Positions 9,301-23,200 of a DNA stretch of 64,000 nucleotides are shown one piece after another. The first letter of the stretch is position 1, and each line of letters begins with the position of its first letter. Source of the DNA: Henricia sp. BOLD:AAB3569 (taxonomy: Eukaryota; Echinodermata; Asteroidea; Spinulosida; Echinasteridae); NCBI GenBank assembly GCA_037783545.1, contig JBBELK010000455.1, positions 62,001 through 126,000 on the forward strand, written 5' to 3'. The notes under the pieces were generated by a model. The model saw only the letters and a list, made by a program, of their open reading frames with translations. It did not search any database and was not told the DNA's origin. The position numbers were made by a program, and so were the translations under genes.

Positions 9301-12300
9301 TGGTCTCCCACCGAAGTACTGACCGAGCCCAACGTTGCTTAACTGCGGTGATCAGACGGGAACCGGTGTATTCAATGTGGTATGGTCGTAGACGAAAGCT
9401 TAACAGGTTTGCGTAATTTGAAACGTTTACAGAAGAAGAATATTTTATTAAAAACAAAAGTGCCTACGACACTCGGTATTCCCAGGTGGTCTCCCACCGA
9501 AGTACTGACCGAGCCCAACGTTGCTTAACTGCGGTGATCAGACGGGAACCGGTGTATTCAATGTGGTATGGTCGTAGACGAAAGCTTAACAGGTTTGCGT
9601 AATTTGAAAACGTTTACAGAAGAACAATATTTTACTAAAAACAAAAGTGCCTACGACACTCGGTATTCCCAGGTGGTCTCCCACCGAAGTACTGACCGAG
9701 CCCAACGTTGCTTAACTGCGGTGATCAGACGGGAACCGGTGTATTCAATGTGGTATGGTCGTAGACGAATGCTTAACTGGTTTGCGTAATTTTAAACGTT
9801 TACTGAAGAACAATATTTTACTCGACAAAACAAAAGTGCCTACGACACTCGGTATTCCCAGGTGGTCTCCCACCGAAGTACTGACCGAGCCCAACGTTGC
9901 TTAACTGCGGTGATCAGACGGGAACCGGTGTATTCAATGTGGTATGGTCGTAGACGAAAGCTTAACAGGTTTGCGTAATTTGAAACGTTTACAGAAGAAC
10001 AATATTTTACTAAAAACAAAAGTGCCTACGACACTCGGTATTCCCAGGTGGTCTCCAACCGAAGTACTGACCGAGCCCAACGTTGCTTAACTGCGGTGAT
10101 CAGACGGGAACCGGTGTATTCAATGTGGTATGGTCGTAGACGAAAGCTTAACAGGTTTGCGTAATTTGAAACGTTTACAGAAGAACAATATTTTACTAAA
10201 AACAAAAGTGCCTACGACACTCGGTATTCCCAGGTGGTCTCCCACCGAAGTACTGACCGAGCCCAACGTTGCTTAACTGCGGTGATCAGACGGGAACCGG
10301 TGTATTCAATGTGGTATGGTCGTAGACGAATGATTAACAGGTTTGCGTAATTTTAAACGTTTACTGAAGAACAATATTTTACTCGACAAAACAAAAGTGC
10401 CTACGACACTCGGTATTCCCAGGTGGTCTCCCACCGAAGTACTGACCGAGCCCAACGTTGCTTAACTGCGGTGATCAGACGGGAACCGGTGTATTCAATG
10501 TGGTATGGTCGTAGACGAAAGCTTAACAGGTTTGCGTAATTTGAAACGTTTACAGAAGAACAATATTTTACTAAAAACAAAAGTACCTACGACACTCGGT
10601 ATTCCCAGGTTGTCTCCCACCGAAGTACTGACCGAGCCCAACGTTGCTTAACTGCGGTGATCAGACGGGAACCGGTGTATTCAATGTGGTATGGTCGTAG
10701 ACGAATGCTTAACAGGTTTGCGTAATTGTAAACGTTTACTGAAGAACAATATTTTACTCGACAAAACAAAAGTGCCTACGACACTCGGTATTCCCAGGTG
10801 GTCTCCCACCGAAGTACTGACCGAGCCCAACGTTGCTTAACTGCGCTGATCAGACGGGAACCGGTGTATTCAATGTGGTATCGTCGTAGACGAATGCTTA
10901 ACAGGTTTGCGTAATTCTAAACGTTTACTGAAGAACAATATTTTACTCGACAAAACAAAAGTGCCTACGACACTCGGTATTCCCAGGTGGTCTCCCACCG
11001 AAGTACTGACCGAGCCCAACGTTGCTTAACTGCGGTGATCAGACGGGAACCGGTGTATTCAATGTGGTATGGTCGTAGACGAAAGCTTAACAGGTTTGCG
11101 TAATTTGAAACGTTTACAGAAGAACAATATTTTACTAAAAACAAAAGTGCCTACGACACTCGGTATTCCCAGGTGGTCTCCCACCGAAGTACTGACCGAG
11201 CCCAACGTTGCTTAACTGCGGTGATCAGACGGGAACCGGTGTATTCAATGTGGTATGGTCGTAGACGAATGCTTAACAGGTTTGCGTAATTTTAAACGTT
11301 TACTGAAGAACAATATTTTACTCGACAAAACAAAAGTGCCTACGACACTCGGTATTCCCAGGTGGTCTCCCACCGAAGTACTGACAGAGCCCAACGTTGC
11401 TTAACTGCGGTGATCAGACGGGAACCGGTGTATTCAATGTGGTATGGTCGTAGACGAAAGCTTAACAGGTTTGCGTAATTTGAAACGTTTACAGAAGAAC
11501 AATATTTTACTAAAAACAAAAGTGCCTACGACACTCGGTATTCCCAGGTGGTCTCCCACCGAAGTACTGACCGAGCCCAACGTTGCTTAACTGCGGTGAT
11601 CAGATGGGAACCGGTGTATTCAATGTGGTATGGTCGTAGACGAATGCTTAACAGGTTTGCGTAATTTTAAACGTTTACTGAAGAACAATATTTTACTCGA
11701 CAAAACAAAAGTGCCTACGACACTCGGTATTCCCAGGTGGTCTCCCACCGAAGTACTGACCGAGCCCAACGTTGCTTAACTGCGGTGATCAGACGGAAAC
11801 CGGTGTATTCAATGTGGTATGGTCGTAGACGAAAGCTTAACAGGTTTGCGTAATTTGAAACGTTTACAGAAGAACAATATTTTAATCGACAAAACAAAAG
11901 TGCCTACGACACTCGGTATTCCCAGGTGGTCTCCCACCGAAGTACTGACAGAGCCCAACGTTGCTTAACTGCGGTGATCAGACGGGAACCGGTGTATTCA
12001 ATGTGGTATGGTCGTAGACGAATGCTTAACAGGTTTGCGTAATTTTAAACGTTTACTGAAGAACAATATTTTACTCGACAAAACAAAAGTGCCTACGACA
12101 CTCGGTATTCCCAGGTGGTCTCCCACCGAAGTACTGACCGAGCCCAACGTTGCTTAACTGCGGTGATCAGACGGGAACCGGTGTATTAAATGTGGTATGG
12201 TCGTAGACGAAAGCTTAACAGGTTTGCGTAATTTTAAACGTTTACAGAAGAACAATATTTTTACTAAAAACAAAAGTGCCTACGACACTCGGTATTCCCA

Positions 12301-13959
12301 GGTGGTCTCCCACGGAAGTACTGACCGAGCCCAACGTTGCTTAACTGCGGTGATCAGACGGGAACCGGTGTATTCAATGTGGTATGGTCGTAGACGAATG
12401 CTTAACAGCTTTGCGTAATTTTAAACGTTTACTGAAGAACAATATTTTACTCGACAAAACAAAAGTGCCTACGACACTCGGTATTCCCAGGTGGTCTCCC
12501 ACCGAAGTACTGACCGAGCCCAACGTTGCTTAACTGCGGTGATCAGACGGGAACCGGTGTATTCAATGTGGTATGGTCGTAGACGAATGCTTAACAGGTT
12601 TGCGTAATTTTAAACGTTTACTGAAGAACAATATTTTACTCGACAAAACAAAAGTGCCTACGACACTCGGTATTCCCAGGTGGTCTCCCACCGAAGTACT
12701 GACCGAGCCCAACGTTGCTTAACTGCGGTGATCAGACGGGAACCGGTGTATTCAATGTGGTATGGTCTTAGACGAAAGCTTAACAGGTTTGCGTAATTTG
12801 AAACGTTTACAGAAGAACAGTATTTTACTAAAAACAAAAGTGCCTACGACACTCGGTATTCCCAGGTGGTCTCCCACCGAAGTACTGACCGAGCCCAACG
12901 TTGCTTAACTGCGGTGATCAGACGGGAACCGGTGTATTCAATGTGGTATGGTCGTAGACGAATGCTTAACAGGTTTGCGTAATTTTAAACGTTTACTGAA
13001 GAACAATATTTTACTCGACAAAACAAAAGTGCCTACGACACTCGGTATTCCCAGGTGGTCTCCCACCGAAGTACTGACCGAGCCCAACGTTGCTTAACTG
13101 CGGTGATCAGACGGGAACCGGTGTATTCAATGTGGTATGGTCGTAGACGAAAGCTTAACAGGTTTGCGTAATTTGAAACGTTTACAGAAGAACAATATTT
13201 TACTAAAAACAAAAGTGCCTACGACACTCGGTATTCCCAGGTGGTCTCCCACCGAAGTACTGACCGAGCCCAACGTTGCTTAACTGCGGTGATCAGACGG
13301 GAACCGGTGTATTCAATGTGGTATGGTCGTAGACGAATGCTTAACAGGTTTGCGTAATTTTAAACGTTTACTGAAGAACAATATTTTACTCGACAAAACA
13401 AAAGTGCCTACGACACTCGGTATTCCCAGGTGGTCTCCCACCGAAGTACTGACCGAGCCCAACGTTGCTTAACTGCGGTGATCAGACGGGAACCGGTGTA
13501 TTCAATGTGGTATGGTCGTAGACGAAAGCTTAACAGGTTTGCGTAATTTGAAACGTTTACAGAAGAACAATATTTTACTAAAAACAAAAGTGCCTACGAC
13601 ACTCGGTATTCCCAGGTGGTCTCCCACCGAAGTACTGACCGAGCCCAACGTTGCTTAACTGCGGTGATCAGACGGGAACCGGTGTATTCAATGTGGTATG
13701 GTCGTAGACGAATGCTTAACAGGTTTGCGTAATTTTAAACGTTTACTGAAGAACAATATTTTACTCGACAAAACAAAAGTGCCTACGACACTCGGTATTC
13801 CCAGGTGGTCTCCCACCGAAGTACTGACCGAGCCCAACGTTGCTTAACTGCGGTGATCAGACGGGAACCGGTGTATTCAATGTGGTATGGTCGTAGACGA
13901 ATGCTTAACAGGTTTGCGTAATTTTAAACGTTTACTGAAGAACAATATTTTAATCGACA

Positions 13960-16400
13960 AAACAAAAGTGCCTACGACACTCGGTATTCCCAGGTGGTCT
14001 CCCACCGAAGTACTGACCGAGCCCAACGTTGATTAACTGCGGTGATCAGACGGGAACCGGTGTATTCAATGTGGTATGGTCGTAGACGAAAGCTTAACAG
14101 GTTTGCGTAATTTGAAACGTTTACAGAAGAACAATATTTTACTAAAAACAAAAGTGCCTACGACACTCGGTATTCCCAGGTGGTCTCCCACCGAAGTACT
14201 GACCGAGCCCAACGTTGATTAACTGCGGTGATCAGACGGGAACCGGTGTATTCAATGTGGTATGGTCGTAGACGAAAGCTTAACAGGTTTGCGTAATTTG
14301 AAACGTTTACAGAAGAACAATATTTTACTAAAAACAAAAGTGCCTACGACACTCGGTATTCCCAGGTGGTCTCCCACCGAAGTACTGACCGAGCCCAACG
14401 TTGCTTAACTGCGGTGATCAGACGGGAACCGGTGTATTCAATGTGGTATGGTCGTAGACGAATGCTTAACAGGTTTGCGTAATTTTAAACGTTTACTGAA
14501 GAACAATATTTTACTCGACAAAACAAAAGTGCCTACGACACTCGGTATTCCCAGGTGGTCTCCCACCGAAGTACTGACAGAGCCCAACGTTGCTTAACTG
14601 CGGTGATCAGACGGGAACCGGTGTATTCAATGTGGTATGGTCGTAGACGAAAGCTTAACAGGTTTGCGTAATTTGAAACGTTTACAGAAGAACAATATAT
14701 TACTAAAAACAAAAGTGCCTACGACACTCGGTATTCCCAGGTGGTCTCCCACCGAAGTACTGACCGAGCCCAACGTTGCTTAACTGCGGTGATCAGACGG
14801 GAACCGGTGTATTCAATGTGGTATGGTCGTAGACGAAAGCTTAACAGGTTTGCGTAATTTGAAACGTTTACAGAAGAACAATATTTTACTAAAAACAAAA
14901 GTGCCTACGAAACTCGGTATTCCCAGGTGGTCTCCCACCGAAGTACTGACCGAGCCCAACGTTGCTTAACTGCGGTGATCAGACGGGAACCGATGTATTC
15001 AATGTGGTATGGTCGTAGACGAATGCTTAACAGGTTTGCGTAATTTTAAACGTTTACTGAAGAACAATATTTTACTCGACAAAACAAAAGTGCCTACGAC
15101 ACTCGGTATTCCCAGGTGGTCTCCCACCGAAGTACTGACCGAGCCCAACGTTGCTTAACTGCGGTGATCAGACGGGAACCGGTGTATTCAATGTGGTATG
15201 GTCGTAGACGAATGCTTAACAGGTTTGCGTAATTTTAAACGTTTACTGAAGAACAATATTTTACTCGACAAAACAAAAGTGCCTACGACACTCGGTATTC
15301 CCAGGTGGTCTCCCACCGAAGTACTGACCGAGCCCAACGTTGATTAACTGCGGTGATCAGACGGGAACCGGTGTATTCAATGTGGTATGGTCGTAGACGA
15401 AAGCTTAACAGGTTTGCGTAATTTGAAACGTTTACAGAAGAACAATATTTTACTAAAAACAAAAGTGCCTACGACACTCGGTATTCCCAGGTGGTCTCCC
15501 ACCGAAGTACTGACCGAGCCCAACGTTGATTAACTGCGGTGATCAGACGGGAACCGGTGTATTCAATGTGGTATGGTCGTAGACGAAAGCTTAACAGGTT
15601 TGCGTAATTTGAAACGTTTACAGAAGAACAATATTTTACTAAAAACAAAAGTGCCTACGACACTCGGTATTCCCAGGTGGTCTCCCACCGAAGTACTGAC
15701 CGAGCCCAACGTTGCTTAACTGCGGTGATCAGACGGGAACCGGTGTATTCAATGTGGTATGGTCGTAGACGAATGCTTAACAGGTTTGCGTAATTTTAAA
15801 CGTTTACTGAAGAACAATATTTTACTCGACAAAACAAAAGTGCCTACGACACTCGGTATTCCCAGGTGGTCTCCCACCGAAGTACTGACAGAGCCCAACG
15901 TTGCTTAACTGCGGTGATCAGACGGGAACCGGTGTATTCAATGTGGTATGGTCGTAGACGAAAGCTTAACAGGTTTGCGTAATTTGAAACGTTTACAGAA
16001 GAACAATATATTACTAAAAACAAAAGTGCCTACGACACTCGGTATTCCCAGGTGGTCTCCCACCGAAGTACTGACCGAGCCCAACGTTGCTTAACTGCGG
16101 TGATCAGACGGGAACCGGTGTATTCAATGTGGTATGGTCGTAGACGAAAGCTTAACAGGTTTGCGTAATTTGAAACGTTTACAGAAGAACAATATTTTAC
16201 TAAAAACAAAAGTGCCTACGAAACTCGGTATTCCCAGGTGGTCTCCCACCGAAGTACTGACCGAGCCCAACGTTGCTTAACTGCGGTGATCAGACGGGAA
16301 CCGATGTATTCAATGTGGTATGGTCGTAGACGAATGCTTAACAGGTTTGCGTAATTTTAAACGTTTACTGAAGAACAATATTTTACTCGACAAAACAAAA
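13960..16400. repeat. Higher-order repeat: 1311-bp (seven-unit) duplication
   Basis: Markers shared 1311 bp apart: GTTGATTAAC at 14031/15342 (and a second pair one unit on), AATATATTAC near 14696/16007, CCGATGTATTC near 14991/16302. Seven units with three type A spacers give 1311. Edges are approximate. Confidence 0.85.
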
Positions 16401-16409
16401 GTGCCTATG

Positions 16410-18290
16410 ACACTCGGTATTCCCAGGTGGTCTCCCACCGAAGTACTGACAGAGCCCAACGTTGCTTAACTGCGGTGATCAGACGGGAACCGGTGTATTC
16501 AATGTGGTATGGTCGTAGACGAAAGCTTAACAGGTTTGCGTAATTTGAAACGTTTACAGAAGAACAATATTTTACTCGACAAAACAAAAGTGCCTACGAC
16601 ACTCGGTATTCCCAGGTGGTCTCCCACCGAAGTACTGACCGAGCCCAACGTTGCTTAACTGCGGTGATCAGACGGAAACCGGTGTATTCAATGTGGTATT
16701 GTCGTAGACGAAAGCTTAACAGGTTTGCGTAATTTGAAACGTTTACAGAAGAACAATATTTTACTAAAAACAAAAGTGCCTACGACACTCGGTATTCCCA
16801 GGTGGTCTCCCACCGAAGTACTGACCGAGCCCAACGTTGCTTAACTGCGGTGATCAGACGGGAACCGGTGTATTCAATGTGGTATGGTCGTAGACGAATG
16901 CTTAACAGGTTTGCGTAATTTTAAACGTTTACTGAAGAACAATATTTTACTCGACAAAACAAAAGTGCCTACGACACTCGGTATTCCCAGGTGGTCTCCC
17001 ACCGAAGTACTGACAGAGCCCAACGTTGCTTAACTGCGGTGATCAGACGGGAACCGGTGTATTCAATGTGGTATGGTCGTAGACGAAAGCTTAACAGGTT
17101 TGCGTAATTTGAAACGTTTACAGAAGAACAATATTTTACTAAAAACAAAAGTGCCTACGACACTCGGTATTCCCAGGTGGTCTCCCACCGAAGTACTGAC
17201 CGAGCCCAACGTTGCTTAACTGCGGTGATCAGACGGGAACCGGTGTATTCAATGTGGTATGGTCGTAGACGAATGCTTAACAGGTTTGCGTAATTTTAAA
17301 CGTTTACTGAAGAACAATATTTTACTCGACAAAACAAAAGTGCCTACGACACTCGGTATTCCCAGGTGGTCTCCCACCGAAGTACTGACAGAGCCCAACG
17401 TTGCTTAACTGCGGTGATCAGACGGGAACCGGTGTATTCAATGTGGTATGGTCGTAGACGAAAGCTTAACAGGTTTGCGTAATTTGAAACGTTTACAGAA
17501 GAACAATATTTTACTCGACAAAACAAAAGTGCCTACGACACTCGGTATTCCCAGGTGGTCTCCCACCGAAGTACTGACCGAGCCCAACGTTGCTTAACTG
17601 CGGTGATCAGACGGAAACCGGTGTATTCAATGTGGTATGGTCGTAGACGAAAGCTTAACAGGTTTGCGTAATTTGAAACGTTTACAGAAGAACAATATTT
17701 TACTAAAAACAAAAGTGCCTACGACACTCGGTATTCCCAGGTGGTCTCCCACCGAAGTACTGACCGAGCCCAACGTTGCTTAACTGCGGTGATCAGACGG
17801 GAACCGGTGTATTCAATGTGGTATGGTCGTAGACGAATGCTTAACAGGTTTGCGTAATTTTAAACGTTTACTGAAGAACAATATTTTACTCGACAAAACA
17901 AAAGTGCCTACGACACTCGGTATTCCCAGGTGGTCTCCCACCGAAGTACTGACAGAGCCCAACGTTGCTTAACTGCGGTGATCAGACGGGAACCGGTGTA
18001 TTCAATGTGGTATGGTCATAGACGAAAGCTTAACAGGTTTGCGTAATTTGAAACGTTTACAGAAGAACAATATTTTACTAAAAACAAAAGTGCCTACGAC
18101 ACTCGGTATTCCCAGGTGGTCTCCCACCGAAGTACTGACCGAGCCCAACGTTGCTTAACTGCGGTGATCAGACGGGAACCGGTGTATTCAATGTGGTATG
18201 GTCGTAGACGAAAGCTTAACAGGTTTGCGTAATTTGAAACGTTTACAGAAGAACAATATTTTACTAAAAACAAAAGTGCCTACGAAACTC
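16410..18290. repeat. Higher-order repeat: 939-bp (five-unit) duplication
   Basis: Markers 939 bp apart: the chimaeric B-to-A spacers near 16512-16590 and 17451-17529, GACGGAAACC at 16676/17615, and CTGACAGAG near 17015/17954. Five units with three type A spacers give 939. Confidence 0.8.
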
Positions 18291-20299
18291 GGTATTCCCA
18301 GGTGGTCTCCCACCGAAGTACTGACCGAGCCCAACGTTGCTTAACTGCGGTGATCAGACGGGAACCGGTGTATTCAATGTGGTATGGTCATAGACGAAAG
18401 CTTAACAGGTTTGCGTAATTTGAAACGTTTACAGAAGAACAATATTTTACTAAAAACAAAAGTGCCTACGACACTCGGTATTCCCAGGTGGTCTCCCACC
18501 GAAGTACTGACCGAGCCCAACGTTGCTTAACTGCGGTGATCAGACGGGAACCGGTGTATTCAATGTGGTATGGTCGTAGACGAATGCTTAACAGGTTTGC
18601 GTAATTTTAAACGTTTACTGAAGAACAATATTTTACTCGACAAAACAAAAGTGCCTACGACACTCGGTATTCCCAGGTGGTCTCCCACCGAAGTACTGAC
18701 CGAGCCCAACGTTGCTTAACTGCGGTGATCAGACGGAAACCGGTGTATTCAATGTGGTATGGTCGTAGACGAAAGCTTAACAGGTTTGCGTAATTTGAAA
18801 CGTTTACAGAAGAACAATATTTTACTAAAAACAAAAGTGCCTACGACACTCGGTATTCCCAGGTGGTCTCCCACCGAAGTACTGACCGAGCCCAACGTTG
18901 CTTAACTGCGGTGATCAGACGGGAACCGGTGTATTCAATGTGGTATGGTCGTAGACGAATGCTTAACAGGTTTGCGTAATTTTAAACGTTTACTGAAGAA
19001 CAATATTTTACTCGACAAAACAAAAGTGCCTACGACACTCGGTATTCCTAGGTGGTCTCCCACCGAAGTACTGACCGAGCCCAACGTTGCTTAACTGCGG
19101 TGATCAGACGGAAACCGGTGTATTCAATGTGGTATGGTCGTAGACGAAAGCTTAACAGGTTTGCGTAATTTGAAACGTTTACAGAAGAACAATATTTTAC
19201 TAAAAACAAAAGTGCCTACGACACTCGGTATTCCCAGGTGGTCTCCCACCGAAGTACTGACCGAGCCCAACGTTGCTTAACTGCGGTGATCAGACGGGAA
19301 CCGGTGTATTCAATGTGGTATGGTCGTAGACGAATGCTTAACAGGTTTGCGTAATTTGAAACGTTTACAGAAGAACAATATTTTACTAAAAACAAAAGTG
19401 CCTACGACACTCGGTATTCCCAGGTGGTCTCCCACCGAAGTACTGACCGAGCCCAACGTTACTTAACTGCGGTGATCAGACGGGAACCGGTGTATTCAAT
19501 GTGGTATGGTCGTAGACGAATGCTTAACAGGTTTGCGTAATTTTAAACGTTTACTGAAGAACAATATTTTACTCGACAAAACAAAAGTGCCTACGACACT
19601 CGGTATTCCCAGGTGGTCTCCCACCGAAGTACTGACCGAGCCCAACGTTGCTTAACTGCGGTGATCAGACGGGAACCGGTGTATTCAATGTGGTATGGTC
19701 GTAGACGAAAGCTTAACAGGTCTGCGTAATTTGAAACGTTTACAGAAGAACAATATTTTACTAAAAACAAAAGTGCCTACGACACTCGGTATTCCCAGGT
19801 GGTCTCCCACCGAAGTACTGACCGAGCCCAACGTTGCTTAACTGCGGTGATCAGACGGGAACCGGTGTATTCAATGTGGTATGGTCGTAGACGAATGCTT
19901 AACAGGTTTGCGTAATTTTAAACGTTTACTGAAGAACAATATTTTACTCGACAAAACAAAAGTGCCTACGACACTCGGTATTCCCAGGTGGTCTCCCACC
20001 GAAGTACTGACCGAGCCCAACGTTGCTTAACTGCGGTGATCAGACGGGAACCGGTGTATTCAATGTGGTATGGTCGTAGACGAAAGCTTAACAGGTTTGC
20101 GTAATTTGAAACGTTTACAGAAGAACAATATTTTACTAAAAACAAAAGTGCCTACGACACTCGGTATTCCCAGGTGGTCTCCCACCGAAGTACTGACCGA
20201 GCCCAACGTTGCTTAACTGCGGTGATCAGACGGGAACCGGTGTATTCAATGTGGTATGGTCGTAGACGAATGCTTAACAGGTTTGCGTAATTTGAAACG

Positions 20300-23200
20300 T
20301 TTACAGAAGAACAATATTTTACTAAAAACAAAAGTGCCTACGACACTCGGTATTCCCAGGTGGTCTCCCACCGAAGTACTGACCGAGCCCAACGTTGCTT
20401 AACTGCGGTGATCAGACGGGAACCGGTGTATTCAATGTGGTATGGTCGTAGACGAAAGCTTAACAGGTTTGCGTAATTTGAAACGTTTACAGAAGAACAA
20501 TATTTTACTAAAAACAAAAGTGCCTACGACACTCGGTATTCCCAGGTGGTCTCCCACCGAAGTACTGACCGAGCCCAACGTTGCTTAACTGCGGTGATCA
20601 GACGGAAACCGGTGTATTCAATGTGGTATGGTCGTAGACGAAAGCTTAACAGGTTTGCGTAATTTGAAACGTTTACAGAAGAACAATATTTTACTAAAAA
20701 CAAAAGTGCCTACGACACTCGGTATTCCCAGGTGGTCTCCCACCGAAGTACTGACCGAGCCCAACGTTGCTTAACTGCGGTGATCAGACGGGAACCGGTG
20801 TATTCAATGTGGTATGGTCGTAGACGAATGCTTAACAGGTTTGCGTAATTTTAAACGTTTACTGAAGAACAATATTTTACTCGACAAAACAAAAGTGCCT
20901 ACGACACTCGGTATTCCCAGGTGGTCTCCCACCGAAGTACTGACCGAGCCCAACGTTGCTTAACTGCGGTGATCAGACGGAAACCGGTGTATTCAATGTG
21001 GTATGGTCGTAGACGAAAGCTTAACAGGTTTGCGTAATTTGAAACGTTTACAGAAGAACAATATTTTACTAAAAACAAAAGTGCCTACGACACTCGGTAT
21101 TCCCAGGTGGTCTCCCACCGAAGTACTGACCGAGCCCAACGTTGCTTAACTGCGGTGATCAGACGGGAACCGGTGTATTCAATGTGGTATGGTCGTAGAC
21201 GAATGCTTAACAGGTTTGCGTAATTTTAAACGTTTACTGAAGAACAATATTTTACTCGACAAAACAAAAGTGCCTACGACACTCGGTATTCCCAGGTGGT
21301 CTCCCACCGAAGTACTGACCGAGCCCAACGTTGCTTAACTGCGGTGATCAGACGGAAACCGGTGTATTCAATGTGGTATGGTCGTAGACGAAAGCTTAAC
21401 AGGTTTGCGTAATTTGAAACGTTTACAGAAGAACAATATTTTACTAAAAACAATAGTGCCTACGACACTCGGTATTCCCAGGTGGTCTCCCACCGAAGTA
21501 CTGACCGAGCCCAACGTTGCTTAACTGCGGTGATCAGACGGGAACCGGTGTATTCAATGTGGTATGGTCGTAGACGAATGCTTAACAGGTTTGCGTAATT
21601 TGAAACGTTTACAGAAGAACAATATTTTACTAAAAACAAAAGTGCCTACGACACTCGGTATTCCCAGGTGGTCTCCCACCGAAGTACTGACCGAGCCCAA
21701 CGTTACTTAACTGCGGTGATCAGACGGGAACCGGTGTATTCAATGTGGTATGGTCGTAGACGAATGCTTGACAGGTTTGCGTAATTTTAAACGTTTACTG
21801 AAGAACAATATTTTACTCGACAAAACAAAAGTGCCTACGACACTCGGTATTCCCAGGTGGTCTCCCACCGAAGTACTGACCGAGCCCAACGTTGCTTAAC
21901 TGCGGTGATCAGACGGGAACCAGTGTATTCAATGTGGTATGGTCGTAGACGAAAGCTTAACAGGTTTGCGTAATTTGAAACGTTTACAGAAGAACAATAT
22001 TTTACTAAAAACAAAAGTGCCTACGACACTCGGTATTCCCAGGTGGTCTCCCACCGAAGTACTGACCGAGCCCAACGTTGCTTAACTGCGGTGATCAGAC
22101 GGGAACCGGTGTATTCAATGTGGTATGGTCGTAGACGAATGCTTAACAGGTTTGCGTAATTTTAAACGTTTACTGAAGAACAATATTTTACTCGACAAAA
22201 CAAAAGTGCCTACGACACTCGGTATTCCCAGGTGGTCTCCCACCGAAGTACTGACCGAGCCCAACGTTGCTTAACTGCGGTGATCAGACGGGAACCGGTG
22301 TATTCAATGTGGTATGGTCGTAGACGAAAGCTTAACAGGTTTGCGTAATTTGAAACGTTTACAGAAGAACAATATTTTACTAAAAACAAAAGTGCCTACG
22401 ACACTCGGTATTCCCAGGTGGTCTCCCACCGAAGTACTGACCGAGCCCAACGTTGCTTAACTGCGGTGATCAGACGGGAACCGGTGTATTCAATGTGGTA
22501 TGGTCGTAGACGAATGCTTAACAGGTTTGCGTAATTTTAAACGTTTACTGAAGAACAATATTTTACTCGACAAAACAAAAGTGCCTACGACACTCGGTAT
22601 TCCCAGGTGGTCTCCCGCCGAAGTACTGACCGAGCCCAACGTTGCTTAACTGCGGTGATCAGACGGGAACCAGTGTATTCAATGTGGTATGGTCGTAGAC
22701 GAAAGCTTAACAGGTTTGCGTAATTTGAAACGTTTACAGAAGAACAATATTTTACTAAAAACAAAAGTGCCTACGACACTCGGTATTCCCAGGTGGTCTC
22801 CCACCGAAGTACTGACCGAGCCCAACGTTGCTTAACTGCGGTGATCAGACGGGAACCAGTGTATTCAATGTGGTATGGTCGTAGACGAAAGCTTAACAGG
22901 TTTGCGTAATTTGAAACGTTTACAGAAGAACAATATTTTACTAAAAACAAAAGTGCCTACGACACTCGGTATTCCCAGGTGGTCTCCCACCGAAGTACTG
23001 ACCGAGCCCAACGTTGCTTAACTGCGGTGATCAGACGGGAACCGGTGTATTCAATGTGGTATGGTCGTAGACGAAAGCTTAACAGGTTTGCGTAATTTGA
23101 AACGTTTACAGAAGAACAATATTTTACTAAAAACAAAAGTGCCTACGACACTCGGTATTCCCAGGTGGTCTCCCACCGAAGTACTGACCGAGCCCAACGT

